Source: Hyposmocoma kahamanoa (lineage: Eukaryota; Arthropoda; Insecta; Lepidoptera; Cosmopterigidae). Taken from it: DNA of 64,000 bases. A model generated the notes under the pieces. It had not been told where the DNA came from, did no database searches, and saw nothing but the letters and a program-made list of their open reading frames with translations. Each line of letters opens with the position of its first letter. Positions within the stretch are counted from its first letter, which is position 1. Location: contig NW_020653851.1 in the NCBI RefSeq assembly GCF_003589595.1, positions 22,703,425-22,767,424 on the forward strand, read 5' to 3'. Below are positions 1 to 11,561 of this stretch, piece by piece. Made by a program: the position numbers and the translations under genes.

Positions 1-47
1 GACACTTTTTAGCGCGGACCCGACGTCCATATAATTGTAAGTCAATG
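1..47 (+). mobile_element. hAT-like MITE 'A', right end only
   Basis: The terminal 47 bases match the right end of the complete copies at 6426, 19233, 41811, 45738 and 46603 and end in GTAAGTCAATG. The rest lies outside the window. The expected right target duplication would be CTATTGAC (48-55). Confidence 0.8.
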
Positions 48-55
48 CTATTGAC

Positions 56-874
56 ATTTCATTTCGAATAAAACTTCATCTCGACTGATATTAGAATTGA
101 GGTCGAATCAAATTGTTTTGTTCTTCAGAGATGTTCGAAATTTTAATGTAATAATAAAATCGAATTCGATGTTAGTATTATACAATCTAATAACATTTTC
201 ACAGATAAGAAATTTGTTCCAACAGAACAGTTTATCTTTATGCTGGTCGTAATTTGCGGGTTTTGAACACATCATAGAGGGTTTATGACACGTTTGTAGA
301 TAAAACAAATTTTATTCGTCTACCGAGCGGCGAACAATCAACAATCCCTGAGGATGCCTCGTGGAGAGTCGAAAGACTTGTCGGGTATATAATTTGTAGT
401 GGCATTTGTGACTGTAGTTACGCTTATGTGATGTATTTTATTAATGTTATGCAAATGGGGTAGGAAATTTAACTACTGAATTAATTACAATATTTATCAC
501 TCAAGCGCAGCTATTTACACGATTTCCTCGTCACTGAGTTCGCGGCGTAGCAAATTAAATTACTTCCATTTTCATTAACAACGTTTTCCCGCAAAGTAAC
601 GCCTTAATAATAATAAATGTATTAATTATTTAAAATCGTGAATGCCGGAGAAGTAGCAAGCAATCCAAGTAGGTACTGTACTACACGTGCGTGAGTCCAT
701 GATTCATAGTATAGTTTTATCGTGACATTTCCGAGCGGGTGACGAAGTAGCGTTCGCTCTGCTACATTGCTACAAATAAACACATTGCATTGTCTTCATT
801 GCTCGCTGCTCATTATTATTTGCAATTATTAAAATTATATTACCTTTTTGAAGTAGTCATTTTACGTATGCATA
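56..874. other. Unassigned AT-rich sequence
   Basis: No gene, known repeat or strong hairpin seen. Confidence 0.5.
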
Positions 875-1015
875 ATGTTCTGTACTTTAAAATCAGATAA
901 CGGTGTTCATAGACGCGCTGCATGCAACCATACATGTTTATCAGTAGCCAGAAAGATTGGCATCCTTTCCAAGCTGAGGCGTTACTTTACACCGGGACAC
1001 CCTCCCGAACATTTC
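875..1015 (+). mobile_element. Jockey-clade LINE fragment (RT thumb)
   Basis: The frame reads ARKIGILSKLRRYFTPG, the conserved thumb segment of lepidopteran jockey reverse transcriptases. It is only about 45 codons long. Confidence 0.65.
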
Positions 1016-1300
1016 TACATAAGTTTTATTTATGGTGAGCCACTCTACCGACCCTCAGGGAATGCGACAATAATACTATAACCTGTGCAAGCAATCCTAC
1101 CAGGGACCTTAACGGTTTAGTCCTGACCCCAGGTCAGTCCGTTTACACAGATTTGATCCGGTTCTCAAAGGGCTAGTGCCTTGAGTGAGCTGCCCCAGTA
1201 CCCTCCCTATTTTCCAGGTAGGCACCGCTAAGCCGTTGACTCTAAAGTCCAGGGGGCCTACTATGAGCTTATAACCAGCCAGCCAAGTTCCATGCAATTC
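1005..1300. repeat. Repeat 'H', copy 1
   Basis: ATAATACTATAACCTGTGCA, AGTCCGTTTACACAGA and TTCTCAAAGGGCTAGTGCCT resemble 8192-8312 and 56865-57035. Confidence 0.5.
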
Positions 1301-1339
1301 ACTTGACGTGGTAAAACTGAATTGCTTAAATTCGTATCA

Positions 1340-2479
1340 TGACCACAAAGTTGAAAGGGAATGGCATGCCAGGATGATGAATTTTACTCTTTAAACGTTT
1401 ATTATTGTCTCTGGCATGAAAGAAATAGACAGACGTACTATCCTAGGAGCGTTCAAGCACTATTAACCGATTGTGTTCAAAATGAGAATAATTATATTTT
1501 TTTATTTATTTTATTATTAATTATACTTACTATGTTGTTTTGTAATATCGGTAACTTTTCAATTATACTTTACAATTTGTCGTACGACAAAATTACATAT
1601 CATGTTTAGTCATTATCATTGAAATAATAAGGTGAGTTTGTAATTTGATAACATAATCGGAAAGTATCTTGTACGTACATTTTCATTGATTTTTTTTTAT
1701 TTATTAAGGCTTTGGCAAAGCCATCAGCCTAAACATAAAGTTTAATTATGTTTCTGTAAATATGGCCGCCACAAAGAGGATAGGCAATTTGAGGCGGCGT
1801 GCTTGGATTGACTCGGGATTCCTTAAAACGAGCCGATTCGGGTATTTTAGTTCGAGATTCGTACAATTTCGCGTTTTAATCTTCGATTAAGGTACAATAG
1901 CACTATCCTATTCCACTTTAAACTAGATTTCACAAAATAATTGAAAGTCAAAATAAAAACGACACTTTTCCCTCCAAAAGGTCCAGAGCGAATCCATTTT
2001 CATTGATTGTAATTATAGTCAAATTTGGCATTATTTAAAAGTTATTTTACGATTTTCGGTTAATCAAATTATTAAAATGATTAAAAATCCTATTAAAAAT
2101 TGCAATAACATTCATGCCAATAATTTATCAACAATACTTTAAAGATTGGAAACTCAAACTAAAATGTCTAAATTATGAAACTGAAAATATAATAAAACTT
2201 AACCGAAATTTCTTAAAAATGTAACAAAATCTAAAAATAAGTTAGTCACGGAGTAACTTTTTTTGAATTGCTTATTCTCACAGATTTGAATGGCAAATGG
2301 CACGTCATGATACGATTTTGCTATGAAAGAAAAGGTGAACGGTATTCAAATGGGGAACGTACACTGCATGGACAGTGAATTGTTTTTGTGTCCAACTTAC
2401 AGGCTTAAATAGGATTGCTCTAAGAGCTTATAGTAGGCCCCTAGCACTTTGCTTAAGCTGTACCAATCACAAATCCGAT
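1340..2479. other. Unassigned AT-rich sequence
   Basis: One compact hairpin (GGCTTTGGCAAAGCC, about 1708-1722). A short piece of repeat H occurs in reverse at about 2420-2445. Otherwise nothing recognised. Confidence 0.45.
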
Positions 2480-2518
2480 CGTGTATGAATGGACTAGGAC
2501 GGTACTGTTGCAACCTAT
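2480..2518 (+). mobile_element. Jockey fragment, left of element B
   Basis: TATGAATGGACTAGGACGG then TACTGTTGCAACC corresponds to the MEYCCHL region and continues at 3127 after the 608-bp insertion. Confidence 0.5.
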
Positions 2519-3126
2519 CCGCTCACGCGATACATGCAGCCGTAGACACATACCACACCTAGAGGTGCCGGTGATGATTTTATACCGATTTATCGGATAT
2601 CGAAGTTATAACAGATAAAAGAACTAATATTAATTGCTATTTCGGTAACTACTCTAGCAAACCATAAAGTTTTTAATGCCTGGGTCTGTCATTAAAAAAA
2701 AATAAACAACTTCAAAAATACGTCACGACAATCGTGTGTGTTATTGTTCGGGCTGGTGATTTCGGTGTTTATTTATTGAAAACATACCGTAAGTAGCGGT
2801 TTTTAAGTTTACCCTGAATATAAATGTTTATAAACTATACTTTAAGGAGTAATGTCATGGTAAACGTTAGAACCACTCAAACGGAATATTATCATATTTA
2901 TCCAAGTACACCAAAAATTTCATTAGTGCTTTTTAAGTGCAGGATTGGCGGTGTATTACTGCATTTTATTTGAGATGTTTTTGTTGGTAGTACGGAGGGT
3001 ATTTATTTAGCAATGCAGAATAATAATTTTTATTTATAAAAACTTGTATTTAAACTGAATCGTTTTCTATTTTGCGAAACCAAATAGCCGCCATTTTGCG
3101 GTAGGAGGAGCGCATCGCGTGAGCGG
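2519..3126 (+). mobile_element. 608-bp non-autonomous DNA transposon 'B' with 4-bp TSD
   Basis: Terminal inverted repeats CCGCTCACGCGAT / ATCGCGTGAGCGG and a 4-bp duplication CTAT. It splits a jockey fragment: the uninterrupted relative at 21061-21080 reads across the site. The interior is AT-rich with no coding capacity. Confidence 0.88.
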
Positions 3127-3350
3127 CTATGGGATGGTTCTGTTAAATACCAACTTACCACCTTGGATTCAGTTGAAAAGCGTGGGAAGAGGCTTTATAG
3201 GTGACTCGGATATGTTGTAGTGGAGGCGAAGCCGCGAAGACTTTAAGTCAGGAAATTTTCCTTGAGCGGTACAACTTCGGGCTATTCAAGGCGAGAGTGG
3301 ATAATCATTATTTAGGTACGCATGCTCCATCGCCATCGTGAGAGATATAT
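3127..3350 (+). mobile_element. Jockey fragment, right of element B, to the LINE 3' end
   Basis: GGGATGGTTCTGTTAAATAC then TTGGATTCAGTTGAAAAGCG encodes NTNLPPWIQ/LDSVEKRGKRLIGD-type sequence in shifting frames. It then skips to the C-terminal and 3' UTR part (TTCGGGCTATTCAAGGCGAG, GATAATCATTATTTAGGTAC). Confidence 0.6.
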
Positions 3351-3423
3351 TCTATAGAATACCGATAATCAGGCAACATGACGACGTTGCTCAAGAACAG
3401 ATTTTTATTACTTTTTTTCCTTT

Positions 3424-3554
3424 TGTCAACGCACACACTCATATACTCGCACTAGGAAAACCTTGTATGGAGGGGTGACATTCACAAACACGTAGACAAT
3501 CACAAATTAATATATACAGACCAGCATGGTATCCGTTCGGCCACGGAGAAGGAT
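3424..3554 (-). repeat. SINE-2 (tRNA-derived) copy, internally deleted
   Basis: Reverse copy of the SINE-2 sequence described at 42699. The second promoter box (GGTTCGATTCC) is lost in a deletion joining ATGCTGGTCTG to the TTGTGATTGTCTACGTG body. Confidence 0.65.
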
Positions 3555-3615
3555 TAATATGTAGGTAGAATATACCTGGTAAAATATAAAGAAAAACAAA
3601 ATTCAAACACTTATA

Positions 3616-3830
3616 AAAAATCTCTCTTCTAGCAAACCGTGCCAGACGGACCAGCGGACCTTGCGAAATTTTCAGTGTGCTTGCTGCAGATCTTTCTTTC
3701 TGGTTTTTTAACGACTTTTTTGCGCCATCTGTGAGAAATCTATTTCTTCATTCAGCCAGGTGTTTTTTCTAAGTGTTCGATCTTTGTATTAATAATTATA
3801 ACAAACTAGTGGCGTAATTTCACAAAAAAG
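3616..3830 (-). repeat. SINE-3 fragments, rearranged
   Basis: Reverse part 3616-3740 (ACCAGCGGACCTTGCGAAAT to GCGCCATCTGTGAGAAATC), followed at 3765 by a plus-sense 3' piece (GTGTTCGATCTTTGTATTAA). Confidence 0.55.
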
Positions 3831-3834
3831 AATA

Positions 3835-5329
3835 ATTATCACTGTGGTAAAACATTCTGATATTCAATAAACTTAACTAAAAAAACAGTACAAATTGTAC
3901 TTATGGAAGTCGAAAATTTATAATTAAAAGAAATCACTCAGAACCAGGCATGATATATATTAATTTTAGACCCATGAAATAATATACGAATTCCTAAATA
4001 CCAACGCACTCCCATTATACACCTGTTCCAAGAAAACCACACTCGTAGTAAGAAAATACGCACCATTTTGTTTTGGTGGCGACACGCCTGTCATAATTTT
4101 CACGTGTATATTTTTCCACATTTCTCTGTGACGCAAGTCGAAGTTAGGTCATTAGATATTAGGTCAGTGTTGCATATTTTCACTGTTATTATGGTCCATT
4201 TGTTTAGGTACTTAACTAAATGTAAACAATCTTGATACATCTTGTTATTGAAACATATGCTGTACAAATCAATAGGTATAAAAATAGGCATGCAATTTCA
4301 TATAAAGCTAAGTATTTGTATTTGAAGGTAAGTAAAAATCATTTTATAAATGCATATTTCATTCAACAAGCGCAGCAAAATTTATTGAAGAACATTTTAA
4401 CGAACTGCGCAAGGTGATTCAATAATGTTGTTTCACGGGATATTTACGGCGAGCGACTGTTTATTATTGCCATTCCAAGTTCATGCACCGTCCGCTCATG
4501 ATACATCGTTTCCGTTTTATTTCAAATTAACTAAGTAGGCATGTGATCTAATATCTTCTAGTATATAATATTCTATGAGTTTACATGAACATATCGTGGG
4601 GTATAGTGCAAATCCGGGCATGTAGTACCTATTGGTAAAAAGCGAGTATCTGCATTGAACCAAATTACTACAAGAAAGGGATTTAACGTTATTACTTTGG
4701 TATTTCAATGGCTAATGACTTTAATTTTTGCACAGTAAACATTAATTGATGTTGTCTACGGACTGATAACAATATTGTCTACGACGATAACCGTTGCCAC
4801 GACATTTAACTACGCGGATTTGACTTAGTCACAAAATTACTTAAATGGAAACTCATAATCCAATGCTGCGGCTGTGATCCACGCTCTGGATCTTACTAGG
4901 TGCAATAAATTTCGTTGACCATTCAGCGCGGTAATGCTGGCAGTGTTATGAGGGCGTTTGAACCAGCTGAGATTCAGAGCTGTCCTTTTTCATTGTTAGG
5001 TGGATAAAAATGACTAAGACTGACGAATTGCATTATTAATTTTTATGTGACGAAGCCTATTGCGGATTTGTATTTGTGTCTACCTGACGAAGCCTACGTT
5101 GCGGATTGACATTTGTAATTAATTTAGTTTACGAATGAATAAAAATTCTCTAGTCACATGTGAATTATTATTAGATGTCTAAAAGGTAAATAAAAAAATG
5201 TCATTGTCAAAGTGTGAATGCAGGTGTGCTAAACCTTCTATTTCTAACGAAATTGGAAAAGGAGGAGGTTGTAAATTTCTACAATTTTAATTGTCTGTCA
5301 CAAAATATGACAATAAACAAAAATTTAAC
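3835..5329. other. Unassigned sequence
   Basis: A GC-richer patch at 4860-4990 has a broken protein-like frame but no family I recognise. The tandem duplication at 5045 lies downstream. Confidence 0.4.
5045..5125. repeat. Imperfect tandem duplication
   Basis: TGACGAAGCCTATTGCGGAT and TGACGAAGCCTACGTTGCGG occur 42 bases apart, each followed by TTTGT. Possibly part of a LINE 3' UTR. Confidence 0.5.
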
Positions 5330-5553
5330 TATTTTTATAATAATAATAATAACAACTTACACACTCAACATATCCCCGCACTAGGAACCCCTGTGTCGCG
5401 GGTGCCATGGATACACACATAGACAACCACAAATTACACCCAAACTCACGAGAGAAATAAATGTAGGCTATACAAATATTTCTCCCGGCCTGAGAATCGA
5501 ACCTGGGACCTCTGCGTGGCAGTCCGGCATGGCATCCGTTCGGTCACTGAGGC
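5330..5553 (-). repeat. SINE-2 (tRNA-derived) copy
   Basis: Reverse, full length. tRNA-like head at 5470-5553 with both internal promoter boxes (GTGACCGAACGG and AGGTTCGATTC); tail of TTA repeats at 5337-5350. Confidence 0.75.
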
Positions 5554-5590
5554 ATTTAAAATATCAAGTGATAAGCTTGATATTTTAAAT
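5554..5590. repeat. Perfect 15-bp hairpin, 7-base loop
   Basis: ATTTAAAATATCAAG, loop TGATAAG, CTTGATATTTTAAAT. At the 5' edge of a SINE-2 copy. Confidence 0.9.
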
Positions 5591-5795
5591 ATACAGGGAT
5601 ACGAGAATAAATACATAATCTCGACATTCAAACAAAGACTTATCTATAGGTGTTTTCAGAATTTATATATGTTATTTCGTTTCGGAAATATAAAATCGAA
5701 CAAAGATCGATCTGATATCCACATGCGAAGAACAGCGATAGAAATAGTACAGTGTCCTGAGAATAAGCCGCCTTACACATAGGTCTTTGTTCTAC

Positions 5796-6090
5796 AGATG
5801 AGTCGACGAGTTCGTCCAGTGAGGTACTACCTTAAACCTTACCTATTTCTGCCGCCAAGCAGTAATGTTACCATTACTGTGTTCTGGTTTTGAAGGTTAT
5901 AGGTGCTGGTGAAATTACAGGCACATGAGACTTATCAACTTATGTTTTAGTGTGACGAACGCAGTGGCAGTGCCCCTCAGATCTTTATGATCTAAAGCTT
6001 TGGGTAGTACTGCCACTGCTACGGACAAGCGTATCGCTTACCGCTAGGTTTAAGATATGTTAGTTCCGTCACTTGACATTAAGTCTAATA
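5796..6090 (+). repeat. SINE-1 copy, near full length
   Basis: SINE-1 is the most frequent repeat in the window (about 19 loci). Its sense strand runs TAGCAGTAGAGCTCCTTGTG, GTTCGTCCAGGGAAGTACTG, CTATTTCTGCCGCCAAGCAG, TTTTGAAGGGTAAGGGTGCT, GGTGAAATTACAGGCACATG, then GGCACTGCAACTGTTATGGA and CGCACGACTTGTTCGTCCCG, ending TCACTTGATATTATAAAAAA. It has no protein coding potential and no obvious tRNA head. This copy has small internal changes. Confidence 0.75.
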
Positions 6091-6094
6091 ATAC

Positions 6095-6405
6095 TTACAT
6101 TAAGTCTTCTTCTTCATCCTGTCCTGATCCCATACTAGGTGGGGTCGGCACAAGATGTGTTTTTCTTCCACTGTCCCCTATCAGCCGTCATTTTCATACT
6201 CACACCTTTCTTATCAATGTCATCTTTCACATAATCCATACATCTTTTCTTTGGCGTTCCTCTTCCTTTATATCCCTCCACATTCATACCCAACACTCTG
6301 CTCGACACATGAGATTCTTGCCTCTGCATGTCCTTATCACTCCAACCTATTACTTCTCATCTTTTGCATCACGGGCGCCACTTTCAAACTTCCCCTGATA
6401 CTCTA
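6095..6405 (-). mobile_element. RTE/BovB-like LINE 3' end
   Basis: On the minus strand: RVLGMNVEGYKGRGTPKKRC, then YVKDDIDKKGVSMKMTADRG and KKNTSCADP, the well-known RTE C-terminal tail (V-x-G-x(K/R)GRG-PK-RW-x-D-V-x-DD). The left edge is a TCTTCTTCTTC tail. Confidence 0.8.
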
Positions 6406-6425
6406 CTTACGTTAAGTACTTAATA

Positions 6426-6711
6426 CATTGACTTACAATTATATGGACGTCGGGTCCGCGCTAAAAAGTGTCCGAACTTATAGGGCGTTAAAATCGTATA
6501 CAGAGCGTCATTCACGCTTTAGTCTTCGTTTGTTCGACTGACAGCGAAGCAAGCAAAATTAGACAGTACTGCGGTGACATTACAATTTAAATTCAACGTT
6601 TTAGCTTTTTCATATTCCTTTACATGTCACTACGTTTAAATAGGTTGACTTGGGACATTTTTTTCGTGATTTTTGTATTAGACCCGTCGTCCATTTATTT
6701 GTAAGTCAATG
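6426..6711 (-). mobile_element. hAT-like MITE 'A', complete copy (286 bp)
   Basis: Terminal inverted repeats of about 31 bases start CATTGACTTACAA and differ at about three positions. Flanked by a perfect 8-bp duplication, ACTTAATA (6418-6425 and 6712-6719). No transposase. The 8-bp duplication fits the hAT, P or Merlin superfamilies. Confidence 0.92.
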
Positions 6712-7139
6712 ACTTAATATGTTAAATTTGGAAAGCTATCCATCTAAAGTTACTTATTTAGATGTCAGTAGTAACCTAATTTCCTTCCGTTATCTATCAT
6801 GCGACCTCAAAACCTTATTTCGACTTCTATAGATAACTATAATAAATCCTACGTTTACGTCTAGCCGTGCGCGCGTTTGGCTGCCATTTATCTTATTGGC
6901 CGCTAAATCAATATTTGTCAGGTTGATCATTAATTTGCATACCACATCACAAATAACTGTATGCTATACCTTACACAGACTTATTAATAAACGTGCCAAT
7001 CAACCGCACCAATTTATCTACCCGGTCTTATGAAAAGGGAATTTAACAGCTATAGAGAGCCTGATGTAAGAGTTTATTCAGGGAAGTACTGTGAGCTGCG
7101 TTCCAAAGTTCGTGTCTTGTTTTCGACTACATTTGCATT

Positions 7140-7330
7140 TGACCTCCAACTCACCTGATGTATAGTGACTATGAGGTCTACAATGGAGCATGCACACCTA
7201 AATAATGCCTATTCACTCTCGCCTTGAAAAGTTATAGCCCAAGTTGTAGCGTTCAGGGAATATGTCTGCAGGCAAGGAATTACACGCCATAGCCGTTCGC
7301 CGTATGAATGTGGAAACGTTACGCTTTGTA
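7140..7330 (-). mobile_element. Jockey LINE 3' end, reverse
   Basis: Mirrors 3280-3345 and 53880-54000: ATGGAGCATGCACACCTAAA, TTCACTCTCGCCTTGAAAAG and the WN-x-LP coding tail. Confidence 0.6.
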
Positions 7331-7510
7331 TGAATCTTTGGAATATCCAAAACATAGGGGTTCATAATTCATATGAGCGTGGTCTCAATCTGTCTTTTGA
7401 GGTTAGTCAGTAATTAGTGTACGGTGTCTAAGCCCCGTATTTATTTAAGATGTGTTTATTATAAACACATCTTAAATGTAACACTATCTTTATTAATAAA
7501 TATGACGCGT
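7330..7510. repeat. Repeat shared with 21420-21640, carrying an extra palindrome
   Basis: AATTCATATGAGCGTGGTCT, CAATCTGTCTTTTGAGGTTA and CACTATCTTTATTAATAAA match the copy at 21520-21630. The perfect palindrome at 7443-7477 is additional here. Confidence 0.55.
7443..7477. repeat. Perfect 17-bp inverted repeat with 1-bp centre
   Basis: ATTTAAGATGTGTTTAT, T, then ATAAACACATCTTAAAT. The homologous copy at about 21590 has only the right half. Confidence 0.9.
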
Positions 7511-7587
7511 GTGTACATCATACATTAGCAGTCTCATATCTTTCTACATCAATTTTGATTACAGTGACCCTCCTTACCGACCCTTAG

Positions 7588-8191
7588 CCGCTCACGCGAT
7601 ACATGCAGCCGTAGACGCATACCACACCTAGAGGTGCCGGTGATGATTTTATACCGATTTATCGGATATCGAAGTTATGACAGGTAAAAGAACTAATAGT
7701 AATTGCTATTTCGGTTACTACTCTAGCAAACCATAAAGTTTTTAATGCCTGGGTCTGTCATTTAAAAAAAAATAAACAACTTCAAAAATACGTCACGACA
7801 ATCGTGTATTGTTTGGGCTGGTGATTTCGGTGTTTATTTATTGAAAACATACCGTAAGTAGCATTTTTTAAGTTTACCCTGAATATAAATGTTTATAAAC
7901 TATACTTTAAGGAGTAATTTCATGGTAAACGTTAGAACCACTCAAACGGAATATTATCATATTTATCCAAGTACACCAAAAATTTAATTAGTGCTTTTTA
8001 AGTGCAGGATTGGCGGTGTATTATTGCATTTTATTTGAGATGTTTTTGTTGCTAGTACGGAGGGTATTTATTTAGCAATGCAGAATAATAATTTTTATTT
8101 ATAAAAACTTGTATTTAAACTGAATCCTTTTCTGTTTTGCGAAACCAAATAGCCGCCATTTTGCAATAGGAGGAACGCATCGCGTGAGCGG
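7588..8191 (+). mobile_element. Element 'B', second copy (604 bp)
   Basis: Nearly identical along its length to the copy at 2519. Flanks TTAG (left) and ATAG (right) fit a 4-bp duplication with one change. The uninterrupted relative at about 56905-56925 reads ATTAGGGTATACGAG across the site. Confidence 0.88.
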
Positions 8192-8320
8192 ATAGGGTAT
8201 ACGAGACTTATACTATGACCTGCGCGAGGATGCCCGCGCAGGGACCATCTAAGTCAGCTCCTAACAGCAGATCAATCCGTTTGCACGGACTTCATCTGGT
8301 TCTCAGTAAGGCACGTGTCT
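8192..8320. repeat. Repeat 'H', copy 2, right of element B
   Basis: GGGTATACGAGACTTATACT, CGCAGGGACCATCTAAGTCA and TTCATCTGGTTCTCAG. Its left flank is at 7562-7587, on the far side of element B. Confidence 0.55.
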
Positions 8321-8335
8321 ATCATACAGTAGCAG

Positions 8336-8522
8336 CAAAAACAAGAAACTGCTGGTTAAATTACAGACACTTGTAATTTCTCAACTTTGTATCTCAGAGT
8401 GGTGGGTGCAGTGGCAGTGGGACTTTACGATCTCTGAATGGCCCTGCAATTGTGATGGATAACCTAATTGCTTATCACCAGACGCACGACTTGCTCGTTC
8501 CGTCACTTAATATTATAAAAAA
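8336..8522 (+). repeat. SINE-1 copy, 5' truncated
   Basis: Starts in the GCTGGT(g)AAATTACAG block and ends GTCACTTAATATTATAAAAAA. Confidence 0.65.
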
Positions 8523-8599
8523 GACTTGTACTACGAATTAATATAACACTCTATATTAAAATATCTCTGATTCATTGGAAATGAAAGTATTTTTTCAGA

Positions 8600-8770
8600 T
8601 CGACGTCGCATATATTTGTTTTTTCCCACAAATCAACTTTTCTAGCTCTTTACAGATCCTGTCTCAGTCAGCCGTGACCATGGGACCTACGAAGAGCAAT
8701 TTAGATCCGAAAAAATAGTTACATGTGTAGCAATCACGAAAACCAAAGAAGTCGATATCTCTTACACAAT
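8600..8770. mobile_element. Penelope terminal pieces in inverted arrangement
   Basis: 8618-8660 is the reverse form (ATATATTTGTTTTTTCCCAC, TTTACAGATCCTG) and 8665-8770 the plus form (CAGTCAGCCGTGACCATGG, GATCCGAAAAAATAGTTACA, GCAATCACGAAAACC). Confidence 0.6.
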
Positions 8771-8949
8771 AAATCTAGAAATCTTTATCCAAATTGATTT
8801 TTCGGGAACCAAACTACCTACATATTACTTATTGACTTATTAAATAAAAAAAACATGTTACACCTGGTTCACTCTGTCGAAGTGCATGGGAGTGAACGTA
8901 TAATGTAAATATTTGTATATTTGTTTGGCTGGACACAGTGAAACTGTTC

Positions 8950-9006
8950 TTATTTTTAACCGACTTCAAAAAGAGGAGGTTCTCAATTCGACTGTATTTT
9001 TTATAC
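8950..9006 (+). repeat. Repeat 'F' (ACCGACTTCAAAA family), 5' piece
   Basis: TAACCGACTTCAAAAAGAGG then AGGTTCTCAATTCGACTGTA, a very common lepidopteran dispersed repeat. Confidence 0.65.
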
Positions 9007-9649
9007 AGATTCAGATTCATTGATTTCTCGAACATAATATTACAGTATAAATTGCACTACATGTCAAAGTTTATTGAGATCATAGTAGAATGAAAATTAT
9101 ACGAAAAATTCACAATAATTAGGAAATGATGATGAATCCGCACTGTTTTTACAATAGTGTTGTAACTCAAAATATGTGAAATTTAATATTATATCATTAC
9201 TGAACGTAAAATTTGATTCTCTACACGTCAAACAAACTGACTTAACTCCAAATGCGACACACTTTATGTGAGCTAGTTCTGGCCAAAATAATCCCTATTC
9301 AAAAACTTGGAATTATTTTTTCCATTTCATTTTTAAATATATTTGAGAAATTGTTTAAGTATCTCTAATAAACCATAACATATAAATTTCAATGATTTTT
9401 TTGCGGGAAGTGAGTAATTCGTTTTTCATCGATTCTGAGAAAGTCCCCTTTTTGATTTAATACACTATGTATTAACAGTGCATATTATTGTCATTAAATT
9501 ACATATCAAATATCATTCTCCATCAAGGATCGTCATAAGTTGATAATAAATATACAAAAGTAAGTCAATGCGATAAAAAATAAAATAGGAAATACTCAAT
9601 AGCGTTACATTTCCAGGTCCATAAATTCATTTACAGAGTATAAAGGGTT
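9007..9649. other. Unassigned AT-rich sequence
   Basis: Nothing recognised. Confidence 0.5.
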
Positions 9650-9990
9650 TTCCAAGAAAAGGTCTTTCAGCCGGTGCCTTAATGTTTTATCAGATGGTTT
9701 GTTTGTACGTTATGTGATTACTGGGGCATGTGTTAACCGATTTCGATTTTTTTTTGTTGGAAAAAGGGTACCTCACTAATAGTCTTATATAAATTTCAAG
9801 AAAATATTCCCTCTAAGGGTGGCGGGTTTCGAGCCCTTTCCGGTAACCGATTTCAATAAAACCTGGCAAATAGATGTAATTCCACAAACGTTCGAGATCA
9901 ATTTTTTTAATAATAAAATTATTGTACATGTCAGCTTTTATAACAACCTGTGTTTTCACAAATGAATCATGAATTATTATGAACAAAATC
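9650..9990 (+). repeat. Repeat 'F', body
   Basis: AACCGATTTCGATTTTTTTT, TTGGAAAAAGGGTACCTCAC, CGATTTCAATAAAACCTGGC and AAATAGATGTAATTCC, continuing to a TTCACAAATGAATCATGAAT word shared with 36758-36785. Confidence 0.6.
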
Positions 9991-10825
9991 TTGATTACAT
10001 ATGTATTACCAAAATACGTTGGGATTTCGTTAATTGTTAATGCTAAAACTGTAATAGTATAAACCCCATAAATCCATGTCGCGGTATATGTCACAGATCT
10101 GAACATGTCTGTGAAATTCTCCAGTAGCACGTCTTTAAATACGAATAGGAAGACCTTGAGTTGTTTACTTCATTTTTGGTTAATTACAGCCTTCAATGAT
10201 GTTGGTTGTATATATTTAAAATTTATTGAATCTTGTTTTACTGTTTGTAATCTAAACACCTTAAATCCGTTAATTCCGTCTAAAAGTTTATTATACGTGT
10301 AAGATAAGGAAGTTTCTCACAGCCATGATGGTGAGAAACGTCGGAGCCGGCGGTTGCTTCCTGTTTTTGAAATAGACAACTAATAATAAACCTCTAACTC
10401 TACATATACATTTTCTGGTAAGCAAACAGTTATTTCAACAATTTCCGGATGTATATTGCCTGTAAATAACAACAAATCAACTTAAAACTCAATGCGTTTT
10501 GAGTCAGAGCAAATAGTCGAGTGTTCATTTGTGGCGGAAGTAATCATTGCAAAGATGAATGTTTCAGGGCATTAAGTTGAATTTGTGGTTTCCGATATCA
10601 CATCGACTCGTAGCTGGGTACCAAAAGTTGTTGTTATTGTTGTCTATTAAATTTAGCATAATTTACTTGTAACTACAACCTTTACTATACAAATACATTT
10701 TATTTTAAACAGCAATCTCTTCCAAAACCTTGGGGTGACAGAATAAACTTAAGAAACGAAAGATAATTTTGATTTGTTCCCTGGACGTTATAACGTTGGT
10801 GTGCATGCGCCATTGTGAGATGGCG
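9991..10825. other. Unassigned sequence
   Basis: Open frames at 9813-10130 and 10105-10302 are AT-driven and not protein-like. Confidence 0.45.
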
Positions 10826-11050
10826 GTTCACGGCCTCCGTGGTTGCACACCGGTTTTCATGGTGTCGCCATCTTTGAGGTCCCAGGGTTAATCCCCGGCT
10901 GGGTCAGTGTAGAAAACTAACTTTTCTATATTGTCTCTGGTCTGGGTGTTTGTGGTGCCGTCGTTGTTTTCGATTTCCATTACACAAGTGCTTTAGCTAC
11001 TTACTTTGGGTTCAGAGCGAAGTATGTGATATTGTCTAATATTTATTTAG
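10826..11050 (+). repeat. SINE-4 (tRNA-like head) copy
   Basis: Head CGGCCTCCGTGGTTGCACAC with a decayed B box (AGGGTTAATCCCC). Body TTGTCTCTGGTCTGGGTGTT, then TTACACAAGTGCTTTAGCTA, and tail ATATTTATTTA, a layout familiar from lepidopteran SINEs. Confidence 0.7.
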
Positions 11051-11561
11051 ATCAAATGCGCACTTATTTTTACATATAAAACAGTAAATATGAAAGTTGT
11101 ATATTATACTTGTAATTAAGATGAAATATTGTGAAAATCTAGAATTCAGACGATAAATGGAATGCAATGCATTAATCTTAGTTTGGTGCCACAGAATGTG
11201 TAAAACGTTTTGACCGATCATGTCTGAAAGATCTTGAATACTATATTTTCACAATATTTGCTCTTCAAGTTCAAGTATTCGTCTGTTTGGCATAGATCTG
11301 TTGGCACCACGGTGACACGTTGCGACACACGTCACAAGATAGTAATGCTGCAAACGACGCATGCGCTAAATACGAATAATTCTTGAGGAATTAACAGCCC
11401 ACAGGTGCCATGACAACTTTGCCAAGTTTACCTGGTAAATTCCGTGCGTTCATATTATGAATTAATTGTAATTCTATATAACACATTTTCAAAAAGATAC
11501 TGTTTCTGGTTTAACAGTATTAGTTTCTGGAGCAGCAAGAGAGTGGCTGTCACAATTTTTT
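11051..11561. other. Unassigned sequence
   Basis: Contains GGCACCACGGTGACACG near 11303, but no repeat partner was found. Confidence 0.45.

Noticed and set aside
4860..4990. Possible exon in a GC-richer patch
   Set aside because: Every frame is interrupted and there are no paired splice sites.
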